DNA from: Capniomyces stellatus
Lineage: Eukaryota; Kickxellomycota; Harpellomycetes; Harpellales; Legeriomycetaceae
Direction of reading: 5' to 3'
Length of the DNA stretch: 64,000 nucleotides
Assembly: GCA_001661515.1 (NCBI GenBank)
Contig: LUVW01000017.1
Span: 124,001-188,000 of the forward strand
Notes under the pieces: model-generated
Told to the model about the DNA's origin: nothing
Seen by the model: the letters and a program-made list of their open reading frames with translations, nothing else
Databases searched by the model: none
Program-made: the position numbers and the translations under genes
Part shown: positions 32,444 to 45,704 of the stretch, piece by piece
Layout: every line of letters starts with the position of its first letter
Position numbering within the stretch: the first letter of the stretch is position 1

Positions 32444-33253
32444 ATGCCACTAACTAATCTATCAATGCAGCAGCTCCAGTTCTTTGGTGAAACGACTCCA
32501 ATCACCATTATGCCACTATTCTCTCACGACCGAATCGACCTAATCACTGCAAGTCAATCCTCCTTTCCCTCCCCCTTTTCCCTTTTTTAATAAATAAAAT
32601 TAATAATCAAATAAAGTTGTTTATCTCGCTCTTCGATATCTGTATTTTAGGGTGCTGTTGGTCCCTTTGTGCCTTTGAAACAAACTAAAGTCCCTCTTTG
32701 GCTTGCTATCCAACTCAAACGACTCGACAAGTGCCAGATTATAATCCCAAATTGGCTAACCATAGGTACCCCCCCCCCCATTAATATCCCCCATTAATAT
32801 CCCCTATCAATATCCCCTATTCTTGTACATATTCCCCTTTCCTATATACGAATCACACATTATATATTTTGCATACACATATTAACCGCTTACCACTTGC
32901 TTTACCTCCACTCACCAGAATTTCTTCAGCGCATAATCAAACAAGAAAAACAGCCAAACTCCAAATTCACCAAGCTCCATAAACACCACCAATCAATCTC
33001 CTACCTCATCCTAAACCACTCTAACGCCTCTAACTCTGAATACAACAACACCCTCCACAACCTCCTAACTACCATCAACGAAATCAGAACAAATAAAATC
33101 AACTCTGGTCTATCCGTCCTCTCAAACTCCCAGTTACAGATGGATAACACCACCATCGACGAAATCAACTCCATCATCAAACCAACCTTCAAGCACGCAT
33201 TCGATACTCTTGTCAACATCAACAAACCCCAACAACAGTCATCTACACAGTGA
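32444..33253 (+). CDS. PSF2: GINS complex subunit PSF2 (DNA replication)
   Basis: Three exons: 32444-32548, 32651-32765, 32919-33253, giving 184 residues (human PSF2 has 185). GINS is part of the CMG helicase (Cdc45-MCM-GINS) at replication forks. Exon 1 gives FFGETTPITIMPLFSHDRID. Exon 2 gives GAVGPFVPLKQTKVPLWLAI, then CQIIIPNW, matching the family pattern 'GPF..G....VPLWLA..LK...KC.I..P.W'. Exon 3 gives EFLQRIIKQEKQPNSKF, and later NEIRTNKINSGL (the EIR..KI..GL motif). Intron 1 starts with GC (ACT|GCAAGT) rather than GT and ends TTTTAG, and only this junction keeps the frame. Intron 2 is G|GTACC...ACCAG with a C run just after the donor. The C-terminal tail is short and polar. Confidence 0.94.
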
Positions 33254-35984
33254 TCTTTACCTCCCTCCCCTTATTATTTTTTCCACAAGCCACTAAATCC
33301 ACCTTTTCCGTCACTTTTACATCTCACCACTATACAATATTACTCTATCAACTCTATTCTTAATTAATCTTCCTTTATATCTTTTCATTTGCAGTTTTGT
33401 GTATTCTAATTAGATTGAATAAAATAATAATCAACTTTATACTTCCATTCCTAACTCTCGCTCACACCTTCAAACACATATATATATACATGTCCGTACA
33501 GACTTGTGTTATAAAACTAAAAGTATTATTTCCTCGTTAAAACAAACAAACTTTAAACATCAAAACCAAAAAAAGGCAAAGCTTCAGTTCTTAAAAAAAA
33601 TCTCTCCAAACTACAAAAAAGAAAATTAAAATAAAACTAAACAAAAATAAAATGAAAAAGTGACATTCTAGTGGCTTTGGCTTCCTCATCGCCTTTCATG
33701 TTTAACACATCCAAAACTAGACTCATGCCACGCACACACACACACACTTTACCTCACCCAATAAGTTTGTCACGCCTTTCTCGTTTCTCTTTTCTCTTTT
33801 ATAAGCTTTTACTTTTATTATACTTTTTTTGTCAAGTCGATTTGCTCTTTCATAAAAGCTTCAAATATTTTCCTAGGCTTAAACGGCCTTGTTTTGTCTA
33901 TTTGTTTCACAATTAAACACATAAAATAAAACACATTTTGTCAGTTTTATACAAATCGAAACATGTTGATTTCTGTTATGATAGAGTTAAATGTAAATGC
34001 AGTATGAAGAAAAAAGTGATAATAGTAATTATCATTATCCTCTTCTTCTACTTTTACAATTTTACACATCAACATGTAACTATAATATCTATGAACGGCC
34101 AAACTTACACTTGGAACCAGTATGCTATTAAAAAACCAGATTGTAAAAATAGAATAAAAAGTCAAATCAGCTTCCCCATTTCCAGTTCGTTTAGTCACAT
34201 TTGGTTGCATTAGCATTACAAAAAACAAATAAATAAACCATCTCTCCACCATTCTAGTTTATTGTATATAAAATCGTTTCTACACTTACCGGTTCCGGTC
34301 AAGACTACTGGCAGAGCACAGAATCCAACATAAATAAACTTGAATCCTTTAGCTTGTGTGTTAAATGGCAGATTCTACAACACAGATTTATCGTCAGCAA
34401 AGAATAAGTCTAAAATCATATTTCTTCATCCCCTTCTCCTACTACTCCTCCTTCGTTCTTATTTTAGCGTCACTGTTTATTTTCAAACCAAATCAAAACC
34501 ACTGCATTTCGCCTTCAATCAACCTACCTGTCCATTTGGGGCTGGGAAGTCATGAGCTCCTCCACGTCTCAATTGAGCTCCTACTCTTGAACGCATTGAT
34601 GATCTGATAATTGGTGCAATCATTTTTAATCTGTTTGTTAATTTCGCTTGTGCTTTTTATAAGATTGATCTAATTCAACTTTTTATAATTGTATTGAATA
34701 ACAATTGATATCAAAAGTTTAGCCTTTTTCTCCTGTTTAATTCTGTTATGCTATTTTTTATTTAGCTTTATTCCATGCAATTTCCTATTTTTTTTTCCCT
34801 CAAGTACATTACTACTAGCATTAATTTACTTTTTTTTTTTTTTATCTTTTCCTTTTTTTCTCCATTAAATTCTTTCCAATTTATCATACGATAATATTTA
34901 TACGTTTAAATTGCTTGCAATTATTACTCTCCTGAAATTCAATGGATTTCTCCGATTTTTGTGAGCGAGAACTATTCGTTCAGTCAAGTTTCTATTTGTT
35001 TGATAAGAACTCTTTTTGGCCTTTTATTTATTTTATGCACTTTATCATTGTACCATTCATACATCCCATTACACTTACACTTCTAGTAAGCATTGCACTA
35101 AACCTTTGGCCAACCAAGCCCTCTCCGCTCACGGAGATTTAAAGCCAAGGAAAAACAAGAGATAAAAGATATAGATATAGATATATTATTTTATATTTGA
35201 TACATACACGTTTCCGTTTTATGACCTATACTGGTATATACAATATGTTGTGTATTTGTATTCGTGTGCAAGTAGATTGGGCACCCATTCCTACATGTCT
35301 CCGTATTGCCTCAATCCATTAAATTACATGAATATATATGATGGAATGAAGAAATAATATACATCCTGCCTTGTTTAAACTTTAATATCTAAACAATCAT
35401 AGTTAATGTTTACAAAGCCATTGTTTTTTCTTTTTTTTATTCTCTGTTTGTCTTCTCATTATATACAAAATACGCGCTAGTTTAGCATCGTCTACTAAGC
35501 CTTTGGGGAGATGTCAAATTAGTGCATTTGACTTTGCTCAAAATATATGCCTAATACTTCATTAGTAGTTTTATTGACGTATGTCCCCACAAACACAACT
35601 GGAGACTTTTAAAAACAGTACATGTTTTTACAGGTTATTTGATTTTATTAAATTATGTGTAGCTACTAGAAATAAATAATTTTTTTTTTATAAAAAAAAA
35701 TGAAAAGTGATGTGAAGCAGTAATAAATAATCTGTGCAGAATAAAAAAGAAAAATGAATGATTGCTAGGAAGGTGGTGGGAGTGGGGAATGATCGAATGG
35801 TGGTATAAAGGCGCGGCTTGAACAGCCAACTGTTTTGCTTTGCTCTTCAGACCTCTTTTGATAAATCGGGGTAGCTTTTTATTCTGTGGATATGAAATAA
35901 ACCCCGCGCACCGTGTATGTATGTATATATTGTTTTTTTTTCTTTCCTTCTTTTCTTTTCGTTTAAAAAAACATTGGGATGCAT
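33254..35984. other. 2.7 kb intergenic region
   Basis: No gene is supported. Short frames at 33671-33916, 33938-34252, 34340-34607 and 34942-35142 are hydrophobic or low-complexity and have no family match that I can see. The one at 34942 starts with an ATG and is leucine/phenylalanine-rich, so a small membrane peptide cannot be excluded. Confidence 0.45.
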
Positions 35985-38135
35985 TTATACATCATCGTTT
36001 TCAACACACATCATTGGGATAACGCCAATGTTGTGATGTGTGCCGTGATCGACTAGTGCCCAGCCATCAGAAAATATCTTGATGATTTTGACTTTATCGC
36101 CAACTTTCAACTCCAACTCATCGTACTCGTTTGGGTGGTAGTCGTGGATCACGTTGTAGTAAGCACCCTTCTTTTTGTACGAAATGACACTTGCCCGACT
36201 TGTCAGAGATTCACCTGTTGAGTTTGGATTGGATGCGGAGTTTTCTGATGTGTTGGAGTTCTGGGAATCACTTGTCATTATCATTACAGAGTTGTTCCCC
36301 AGATCATGTTCAGAGTACCTGTGTGTATCCACTTGTGTGTTGTCAGCCGTTTCTATCATATTTTTAGCCTTGCTGTTGATATTATTCTCTGACCTGTCCA
36401 TTGATTGGGCCTCGTTTTTGAAAATAGCCTTCATTCCGTCCATTTCCTCGGTGTCGCTCTTGTTTATTTTTGTAGACATTGACCTTTCGCCATTAGCCAT
36501 GCCCCTCAAGCTTTGGTATTTAACCTCAACATCTGGTGAATTTGGTGAGTTTGGCTCAGACTTGATCTTACTTATTCTTTCGCCAACATCAGTGTCATTT
36601 CTTATGTTTACTTCCGATTTGGTTCCCTCGCCAAGTATCCTGCTATCACCCATAATCTGAGATCTTTTGCGTACTCCTGTCAGCAGCGAGTTTTGGATTT
36701 CCTTCTTTAGTGACGGCAGGGATGATGGGAAGGTGACATCTTTTCCAATCTGGTACTTGATAAATGAGCTCTTCCCCATCAAGTTACTTCCTGATATACT
36801 GTTGCTATCATCCAAGCCCATGTAGGCGGGATCTCCATTGGCCGTGCTAGCATTATTGAAGTCGTTGTTGTTGTATACTCCTCTTGTTGTATCCATTCTG
36901 ACGTTGCTCAGCTCATCGTCAGCGGTTTCTGAGTGCTTTCCATTGCTTGAAAATCCCTTTTCTCTGTACGAGTCTATTATGACACTGTTTTCTGTCGAGA
37001 CAACTCTGATTTTATCTTTCAGATTCGAGCTCGAGTTACTCCCATTGTTGTCAAATGACGACGTGCTATCCCTATTCCGTCTTTTAAAGAACAGTATGTA
37101 CATAACCAACAACCCTATTGCTCCTAGCAGTACGCACGACACAACTATCCCTATTATAGCCTCGTTGCGCATTTTTTTGTTATTGAATACTGTTGGCGCA
37201 CTGCATATTGTTCCAATCTTTTCAAGTCTGCAGCATGGGTCATTTGGCGATTCCACGCAGTAGTCGCACGGCGTTTTGAACTTTTCAAACCGGGTATCTA
37301 CATTTTAGTTTCACCCAAAAGACTACGTGTTATTACTGACTCTCAACCCCCAATCATCCCTATTGGACAATTGTACCTGAGTTTACAATTTAAATCACAG
37401 CATATTGAAACAAATTTTATTTTTTTTATTTTTTTATTTTTTTTACAACTTACCGCAACCAATCACCATCTTGGACTTGACCTCTAGGCATTCTCCATCC
37501 ACCCCATTGTATGGTGGAAGCATGCACGAGTCTGCTATTCCATTGATGTTCTTCAGCTGTATCGCATTTCCAGGGCTGCACTTGTCTGCATTCTTGTCAA
37601 CCAGATTCTGCCACTCATTGGCATAATCTATACAGGACGACTGGCATATTTTAGGCACATTGTACTTGGTATTGCAGCTATCTGCACTCGTTGTGTTTAG
37701 TAGTCCCCTACAAACATACGATGTTCTAATGCTTGGGCTTTCTGAAAACGGGATCCCTTTGCACCCAAAACTCTCTTCCAGCTGGCTATCCCATTTGGCA
37801 AAATACTTCTCCAAAAAGTCATCAAACTCGTATACTGTTGCTATTTGCTGATTAAGATATTTTGTTGCCGGTAGCGAAAAGAACGAGAAATCTGCTCCAC
37901 AGTATCTTGAGTTTAAAAGCGAAAAACATTTGCTTGTTCCCGACATTCCCCCTTGTCTCGAATTATGCGACTTGTTACTACTGTTTGTATTTGTTGATAT
38001 TGCTTCCACCGTTATTTCTTTATTGTAGTTTAGTAGTGCTATAAGATTTTTGTTATCAAAGCTAGATGTGCCAAGACCCTGCACGTTACCAGTTGATAGT
38101 AAAACCAATACCAGTAGCCTGTTGGTGGTAGTCAT
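35985..38135 (-). CDS. Receptor-like protein: signal peptide, Cys-rich ectodomain, one TM helix, C-terminal SH3
   Basis: Two exons: 37454-38135 and 35985-37297. The donor GGTTGCG|GTAAG and acceptor AATGTAG join in phase (1+2) to give 664 residues. Residues ~1-20 are a signal peptide (TNRLLVLVLLSTGNVQG). The ectodomain (about 21-272) has 16 cysteines; the core spacing is C70-x8-C79-x45-C125-x16-C142-x11-C154-x9-C164-x3-C168-x17-C186-x17-C204. One TM helix lies at about 274-298 and is followed by FKRRNR, so the C-terminal ~365 residues are cytosolic, Ser/Asn-rich and end in an SH3 domain (605-664; YYNVIHDYHPNEYDELELKV, then DGWALVDH and GVIP). It looks like a surface receptor that recruits proline-rich partners. 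Sho1 and Fus1 have SH3 tails too, but Sho1 has four TM helices. The C-x3-C-containing pattern recalls Frizzled-like Cys-rich domains; that is inference. Confidence 0.85.
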
Positions 38136-41100
38136 GTTAATTTATCATATATTTGGGTGCTATCTCTCTCTCTCTCTCTCTTTACCAAGCTTTGTTGCTA
38201 TCTAACACCAAATGTTGCGTTTTTGGCTGCAGCGTACCGGATCTCGATTTATTATGTCTATTATATGCATAAATATTCCAACAGTCAATATAATAAAAAT
38301 GCAAACTTTCAAATTGCACCTGCTCTTGTACATACTTTATATTGTTACTGAAACTCTCCTTATACCAAAACTTTATACCCTGGAACTTTCTTTTGGTTTC
38401 AGTCTCCTTTATTTATTTTACCTCAGATAGTCACCAATGTACTTTATATTATGTCGTATGTATCTTTCAATTACCTTTGGTTCTGCGTTTTAGGCTTAAA
38501 AATAGTCACAGCTCACACCGTACTCCTCCTTATGTATCAGTAGACAATTGTCGTATTTTTCTGTGTTTACGCTGTTAGTTTTTCTCACTTTATTAATGTA
38601 TGTGAGTAGCCCTGACTGCTGCTCTTGCTTTGTCTAAGATTGATGCTTGGAAGTATGGATTGGTTTTAATATATGTTTATGCTAGTTAAGCTGTACGTTT
38701 ATGTCTCGTTTTTGTAGTTTTACTTTCTCAAAAAAAACTCGGTATGTTGGTACTTGCGTTGTCTAAGAGTGCACCAAACTTTGCGCGTCAACTTCCTCTG
38801 GTTACTTATAACTACACTTTCTGATATTCCTGCTTGTGTCAGGTATTAGTCTTCTTAAACTGTTGCTTTTTGCTGCTATCACTTTATGTTTATTAAATAG
38901 TTGAACTATTAGAGTATTAGAGTACCAAAGCGAGTATTTTAATATATTTTGGGCAAAACACTAAATAAAAGAGATTCAAAGACTGTAACTTTGCTTTTCT
39001 ATTTTTTTAGCATTAGGCTTTAGCAAGCTGGGAATTTACTCTTGAATTTTAAAAAGTGCTGAAAGTTGAATACATTTTTTTTAGTTGTGTTTTATAAAGC
39101 AATCTATTTACAATAAAAATAAAGCCAAACATATAAATTGCCAACGTACAAACATTCTAACAAATTGACGCTGGGTTATAGCGTAGCAATCCTATTCATG
39201 TTACTAAGTACTCGACACTGCCTTCAGCTATTTTCAAACTCATATCACTGTCATCCCCCAATTATTCAATATGGCTTTTGCGAAACCCGTTTTGATACAT
39301 AACTGACTTGAAGGCTTGATTTCTTTAATTATTTGAGTTTAAATTCGGTCGAATTGTTGCTATTATTCCATCGACTCAAGCTAGTATAATATAAAGGCGT
39401 TCCTATTGTTTATTTTTTATTTCCTTTCGTTCCTATTGTTTTGAAAACTCCTTATTGTCTAAATTATCGCAAAAAAAACCCTTTCAATGCAAAAAAAAAC
39501 AAATACTCTTCTCAAGAAGCGAGCTCGCATTGCCAATACCTAACCAAATCAAAATATTTCACCGTATATTCATGAGTACTCGAACAATCGGGTCAAAATC
39601 TAGAGCGATAAACCTTAATTGTAGGCTTGTAAACTCTGATGGTTTTTTTTATAGTTACTTTTGAATAATTTGGGATTTTATCTTCCCTTTATTTCAAACT
39701 AAATCTGGCCATCCATCAATTGAATTACACAACAATTTTGTTTCTTGTGTTTTTTTTTATTGAAATTTTTCTTGTACTTGTTTAAACTCAATTTGAAAGC
39801 TTTCTTTTTTTTTTTTTACTTTGCGGGTAAACTTATCCCAGCACACTATTAATAAACTTATACTTTCAACAATTATGCCTTCTACAACACTTGCTGTGGT
39901 GCTTATTATTTAAATTCAGGATCAGCCGGCGCATTGTTATATGAGCCGAAGCTACAATACAAGACATGTCATTTACCTTTACACATACGTCTGAATTATA
40001 CATATTCAGCCCTATTTAACATATATATATATATACTTGGGCGCCTCCTTTGTTTTGTATAAAAATATGGATCCTATCAGTTATATTGAAACTGCTCAAA
40101 CGTAATCATTGACTTTACATGCTACATTTGGGCATTGGTTTTGGAATTCTGACACAAACTGTACCAGTTGATACTCTTTTGGCTATTCTGCCAACAATAC
40201 GATTTAAAAATACACTTCTTGTGACTTTGCCCTCTTCTAAGAAAAAAACTATACTCCAAGCTGTATACATTTTTTGCAACACTTGTTACTATCCAACTCA
40301 AACTATATAGTCTACAGCTTTGGCTCAGTAAAAGTTAGCTGACTTGGTCATATCATCAACTTCAACAGTATGTTGTTCTTACATTTAGGTTTAAGTTCAA
40401 AGTTGCTGTTTTATAATTGAAAAGTTATTTTTTATCAATAGCAGCTCAAATCTCGTATTGTTTTAATGTTGTACATCTTTGAAAATGGCTGGGATTCAAT
40501 TATACCACTTTGCAAATTAGTTTTCCATTTCAAATTAAACCAGAGTTTGACGGTTTAGCTCCTTTGTTCTTAATACAATTCGAAAATCGTTTTTTCCACA
40601 CAATCACAAGCCACAGATTTCCCTCAATTGTAAAGTTAATTATCAAAAAACGACTGTACCTTCAATAAAAAAACAACCTTATCTTTTTATTTCTTTATTT
40701 TTACAATATTATCTTTTAATGCACGTTTTTACTCAATTAAAGCTTTAAAAGCTTTACTAGGCCAGGCTAAATTGCTAGGAGTACTGCTGCTTATATATGG
40801 TAAACTCGAGTTAACAGGCAATACTTTTAGCTTGGCCGTATAAAGTGTATTGTCATACCAAGACAACACATTAGTTTCAAGTGCTTATTATACCCTCAAG
40901 AGCTATAAACACAGCCTTCTACTTTTTATCTTATTTTATTCATTTGTTTTTGTAATATTTTACTTTTGAAAAGTAGTGTAGACAGCTTATAAATACACCA
41001 TTCTTAAAGACTCAGGGTCGCAGAGTATCAAAAGTAAATAGCTTCAGCAGGGCGACCTCTCCAGCCCTTCAATGTTGATGAAATTGGTAAATGAAGGTGT

Positions 41101-42395
41101 CCTTCCTAGTCTCTGAGCGAATAAACAGATCTCTAAACTTCTAAACCAAACATTCAAACAAAAAAAGGTTTGAACAAATGTTGACGATATATATAGACTC
41201 GATAAGTTTGCAGAATATAGGAATAATAAACTTGTCTTTATCCATCTGTTATATTAGAAGCATATTACGTTGTACAATGTAATTTGCGCTTTAATTTATT
41301 TATTTATTTAATTATTTATTTATGTGGTTTATTGGCAACAAAATCAACACGACTGCACTTTAAATTTTTTTCATTGGGTTCTTTATAATTTTAATTAACA
41401 ATTAAGTTTTACTTGAACAATTGATTTACGTGTTACACAACAAAACCCAAATAATATTCTCAACATTCAACAAATTATGTACTCAAACCACAAGTATACA
41501 TCACTATGATGCATTTGAGTCTTTCGATTGATGTATAGTGCAACAATAGCTCGAATAAAGGCAATATATTATTTGGATATAAAGATCTATAATTGTAGTG
41601 TGGAAGATCGTTGGTCGTTCTTTTAAAAAGTAAGCTCAATATCTCATGACTACACAATCAAAACTAGTAACGGCTTATAACTGAATAGGGGCAGTCTAGT
41701 GCAATAGGCACTTGTTAGTAAAAAAAATTAAACTTGCTGTTTATTTCAGCCTACTTATATTCTGTATACACACATACACACATCCTATAAACAACCACCC
41801 GTGTTGTCACAATACTGAAGTGGCGCCCTACTTAAAAACAGCAGGTCATACTAAATTCTGTAACCAGAAGCAAAACGATGATGCTACATTTATAAATGCA
41901 GAGTATACATAGCTACACTGTGGCAATGATGATTGTTTGACTATCAACCACTGGTGATTGTTACACACCATTAAAGTGGCAAAACAGATATAATATCTTT
42001 AGTTGAAATGGCAGTAGTAAAACTTTGATTTATCAATCGCCATTTAGTCTGCGAAAGATCAAAGTGTGTATTGTGCAGAGTATGGGGAAGAGTTGCTTAT
42101 AGATAAAGTAGCATAAGATTACTGCGATTAGTCGTGTAGTTGGTATACGAAAATTGTCGATTAGTACGCAGTATTGCTATTTTTATTTACTAAAACACCA
42201 AAAAAAAAAAATTTGACTAATGGTGCGAGTTGTTTTATAGGTTGGCTTGCACCTAAAAAAAAGGCTTTTTATATGTAAATATTATTGTGAGTGATACATT
42301 GAGTAGTTATTTTGTTAATAAATAAATAAATGCTTTGGTTTTATTTTTTTTAAAACAAACACTGTCACAATAACACTGCACTTGCTATTATAAAT
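38136..42395. other. 4.3 kb intergenic region
   Basis: No gene is recognised. A CT dinucleotide run lies at 38161-38181, directly upstream of the SH3-protein start. A LINE-like 3' end motif in minus orientation is at 41291-41358. Open frames such as 39455-39664 and 41475-41657 are short and AT-biased. Confidence 0.45.
41291..41358 (-). mobile_element. LINE-like 3' end motif with A-rich tail, copy 2 (minus)
   Basis: On the minus strand it reads GTTGATTTTGTTGCCAATAA, then ACCACATAAATAAATAATTA and further TAAA units. It closely matches the 57.8 kb copy (GCTGATTCTGTTGCCAATAA). The element body, expected toward higher coordinates, is not recognisable. Confidence 0.55.
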
Positions 42396-44279
42396 CTATA
42401 CCCATTTGTACTTTGGTTTACACTTGAATCTCAAAAAGATATATGCCAAGAAATAAAAAAAGAACCCTATTGCCAAATTGAAGAGTATACATTCATATAT
42501 GGCAAATCTATTCAGGTTAAATGAATTTATAACAGAATCGCCTGTAGGAAAGCAAGCCTTGTTTGTATCGCTACTGCATTCAAACGTTCTTCCCTCAAAT
42601 TCGTTTTGCATGGCCCCCATATAGCTATAGTACAAGTACGAAACGTACCTGATCCAAGCCAATACAGACGGAATGGTGCTCGCGTTTACGCTGTTTCCGC
42701 CATAAATCAGAAATACTGACAGCATAATCGGCGCAATTATCGAAGCCACTTCTACCGAATTAACTGCTGCTGAGACAGCCATTGCAAAACCAAAGGAGAC
42801 AAAGATGGTTGAAAGAAATACACCCAAGAATACAAAATACTTTACTGCTAGAAGCTGAAACTTGGCTAAAAAATAAATACCCGACAACATAACTATGTTC
42901 TGAACCAGTGCTATTGGAAGCTTTGTAAAAATTACTGAGAGCATGTAGGTGGATATTCTATACGAGCCACTGGATCGCTCTCGTGTCATTACCGCCCTCT
43001 CGTAAATCAACACACCCAGCAGTGGCATTATTACCGGGAATACCAAATTAATCGCGATAAGAAAAATCAATCCAATTTTGTTCTGAGCCTTTTCAAACCC
43101 AGTCCCCTCATTAAAGAACGTAAAGCCTATCAGTAGCATGGTTGTTATTGCGCTCATTATAACCGAAATTAGCACCTGCCTGTCTCTTACTTGCCTTAGC
43201 CACGATCGGCGAATCAAAATGTTAAACTCCATTAACCACGAGTTACTGAACGTCGAATACTTTCTATTTCTGCCTCTAAAGTTACTGATAAAGGATCTGT
43301 TTTTTACATCAATGCTTGTGTTTTGAATCGATTGGCTACTTGTATTGTCGTTAGAAGCACTTTCTGGGTCATTTGCGTTTATGTTTTGGTTTTTTTCTTG
43401 GTCCCTGCTGGCCCAAGCCTTTTTTAAGTCATCTACTCGCTTTGTGGATTCGTCCATAGCCTCTTGTGAATATGTATCAATAGTCATCAAGTTGATAAAA
43501 AAATCTGCTGGATTCTCTCTTTCAGGGCAATCATATCCTATAGATCTGAAATATCCCAACGCATCACTTGTGGGACCGTTATACACCACCCCTCCTGGAG
43601 CAAGTAGTATGACTTTATCGAACAGTGAATACACTCTGGAACTTGGCTGATGGATTGAACTAAGAGACACAATGTTTTTTTCTTTTGTAATTTCTCTCAC
43701 CAGTCTGATGACGTTTTCTGCTGAATTAGAGTCAAGGCCTGATGTTGGCTCGTCAAGCATAATCATTTGTGGGTCAGTGATTATCTCCACTCCAACCGAT
43801 ACCCGCTTTCTTTCACCACCAGAAATGCCTCGAATTTTTTCGCTCCCAATCAGTGTATCCCTAGCCTTCACTAGCCTGAGCTTCTTTATTACATCCTCGA
43901 CCCTACTTTTTTTATCAGACAAAGTAAAGTTTCTGCTGCTTACTCTTAACTTTGCGGCATAAAGAAGAGTTTCGTATACTGTCAAAGTGGAAAATAGCAG
44001 GTCGTCTTGTTCAACATAAGCCACTGTCTTTTTAAACTCCTGTGGAACCCTCTTCCTCCCGTTGAATTTTATCTCTCCTGTTATCTCCCCATTCTTTACC
44101 CTTCCTGCCAATATATTCAATAAAGTTGTTTTTCCTGCGCCAGAACTGCCTAGTATAGCGACCATCTCCCCACCGTCTATTTTTCCATCAACATCGCACA
44201 GAATTGTTTTGTATACTGCCTTTTTCCCCTTTCCTGTTTTGATGCTGTAGTTGATGTTTTTAAATTCTAGTGATGACAT
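42396..44279 (-). CDS. ABCG (White-type) half-transporter
   Basis: A single exon encodes 627 residues from the ATG at 44279. The nucleotide-binding domain comes first: Walker A GSSGAGKTT (44-52), the Q loop near QDD (91-93), the signature ISGGERKRVS (152-161), Walker B MIMLDEPTSGLDS (about 172-184) and the H-loop in SSIHQPSS. A Ser/Asn-rich linker follows (about 290-345), then an ABC2-type membrane domain of six predicted helices with the NPADFF and GGNSVNAS segments. The NBD-TMD order and length are those of ABCG half-transporters, which dimerise in a membrane and export lipids, sterols or other hydrophobic compounds. The substrate cannot be inferred. The protein ends KPKYKWV, with no ER retrieval signal that I can firmly call. 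Confidence 0.95.
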   Translation of the reverse strand: MSSLEFKNINYSIKTGKGKKAVYKTILCDVDGKIDGGEMVAILGSSGAGKTTLLNILAGRVKNGEITGEIKFNGRKRVPQEFKKTVAYVEQDDLLFSTLTVYETLLYAAKLRVSSRNFTLSDKKSRVEDVIKKLRLVKARDTLIGSEKIRGISGGERKRVSVGVEIITDPQMIMLDEPTSGLDSNSAENVIRLVREITKEKNIVSLSSIHQPSSRVYSLFDKVILLAPGGVVYNGPTSDALGYFRSIGYDCPERENPADFFINLMTIDTYSQEAMDESTKRVDDLKKAWASRDQEKNQNINANDPESASNDNTSSQSIQNTSIDVKNRSFISNFRGRNRKYSTFSNSWLMEFNILIRRSWLRQVRDRQVLISVIMSAITTMLLIGFTFFNEGTGFEKAQNKIGLIFLIAINLVFPVIMPLLGVLIYERAVMTRERSSGSYRISTYMLSVIFTKLPIALVQNIVMLSGIYFLAKFQLLAVKYFVFLGVFLSTIFVSFGFAMAVSAAVNSVEVASIIAPIMLSVFLIYGGNSVNASTIPSVLAWIRYVSYLYYSYMGAMQNEFEGRTFECSSDTNKACFPTGDSVINSFNLNRFAIYECILFNLAIGFFFYFLAYIFLRFKCKPKYKWV

Positions 44280-45704
44280 AATAAACTTTTTCTATACCGT
44301 TCAGTATTTGTGAACATATATGTATAAAATATCTATCTTCAAATAAACACCGTCTACCCACTTTACCTGGCTTTCTCTTTCGCTAATTTACCTTGTTTTT
44401 TTTTGTTTTTTTTTGTGTTTATAAATTTAGTGGATGAGGAGACGCTTGTTTAAAATCCAGACTAAATATACATTATACAGAAACACAATATAAGGTGTAA
44501 ATGATATATTATATACTTTTTTTTTCTAAGTCAGCATATTCAAACTTCACAAGCCAGCCTCTGTATTGCAGCTTTGTTATTTATATTTCTGGTTTCAGGT
44601 TTTATACAACTCGTCACACTTGCTACCAATATTACGTATTCTGGTTTGGTACTAAAACGCAAAGTTCGATGCCAATACACCTTTATAGTATCTGGAATCG
44701 ATTAATAAAACTACATACATTCCAATTATCAACGCGGCTAAATAATGACGAGAAACATATTGCATGATACTATTCGATATACGTACAACCGATATGTCTA
44801 TTATAGCGTATATGATACAGAAACATGCTCTTAAAGTGCACATTCTTGAAAACGGGTCTTAAAAATAGGTACAATGTGATAGTTTTAACAATGGAAAATC
44901 GAGGGTTTTAATAAATTAAAAATAACAGGGTCTCACTCCAATATAAAATAAAAAGCAAGTCTCGAAGGTTTTAGCCAATTATAACCTATAACGGATTAAA
45001 AAAAACCTCGTTTGCGTTTTTTTATATTCCAGATGCAATTGTAAAAATGAAAGTTGTGTTGGAAAAGCTATATAACCATGCCTGACCCAACTATTAAACA
45101 CCATATCCCCTAGCAGAATAACGCTTTTTCTTTTTTGCAAACAAAGGATAAGCTGGGTACTGCCTAAAAACGTAAAATAAAATAAAAACCATACATACCT
45201 AGCCTACACAATGACAATTTTCCAATAGTGTTGTCTAGAGTTGATAATGCAACCGGTTGTGATGTTGATCTGAGAATCAAAAGTTTGATAAATAAAGAGA
45301 CTACTATAGAATTACAGTGTACTTGTATAACAATTTGAGAATGTGAAAGAGACGTACATCGCGGCTAAGCGGGTGTACTTGACAACCAGTTGACTATAAT
45401 ACAGACAGCGCATATTTTTGAGACTGACCAAAACGTTGATGGATAAAGCGCACACCTTGTAATGGAAGCTATATAGTGACGCTGCTATATACACACACAT
45501 GAGCTGTATATCTTTTCCAGATAAAGTGTTAAATACGAACACTTTGGTCCATCACACTGGTTTTATTTGTCCTTAACTAGCTATGCGCTATAGTAAATCC
45601 AAGTGCCTAAATTTACTTTAATTCTAACAGATTTACGAAAATAAAGTATGGTCCAAAGTTTTTTTTAGTTTTATTGGTTTTTTTAGTTTTTTATTGTGAG
45701 TGGG

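Noticed and set aside
36175..36660. 161-codon plus-strand frame opposite the SH3 protein tail
   Set aside because: Antisense of a confidently assigned exon; no family signature.
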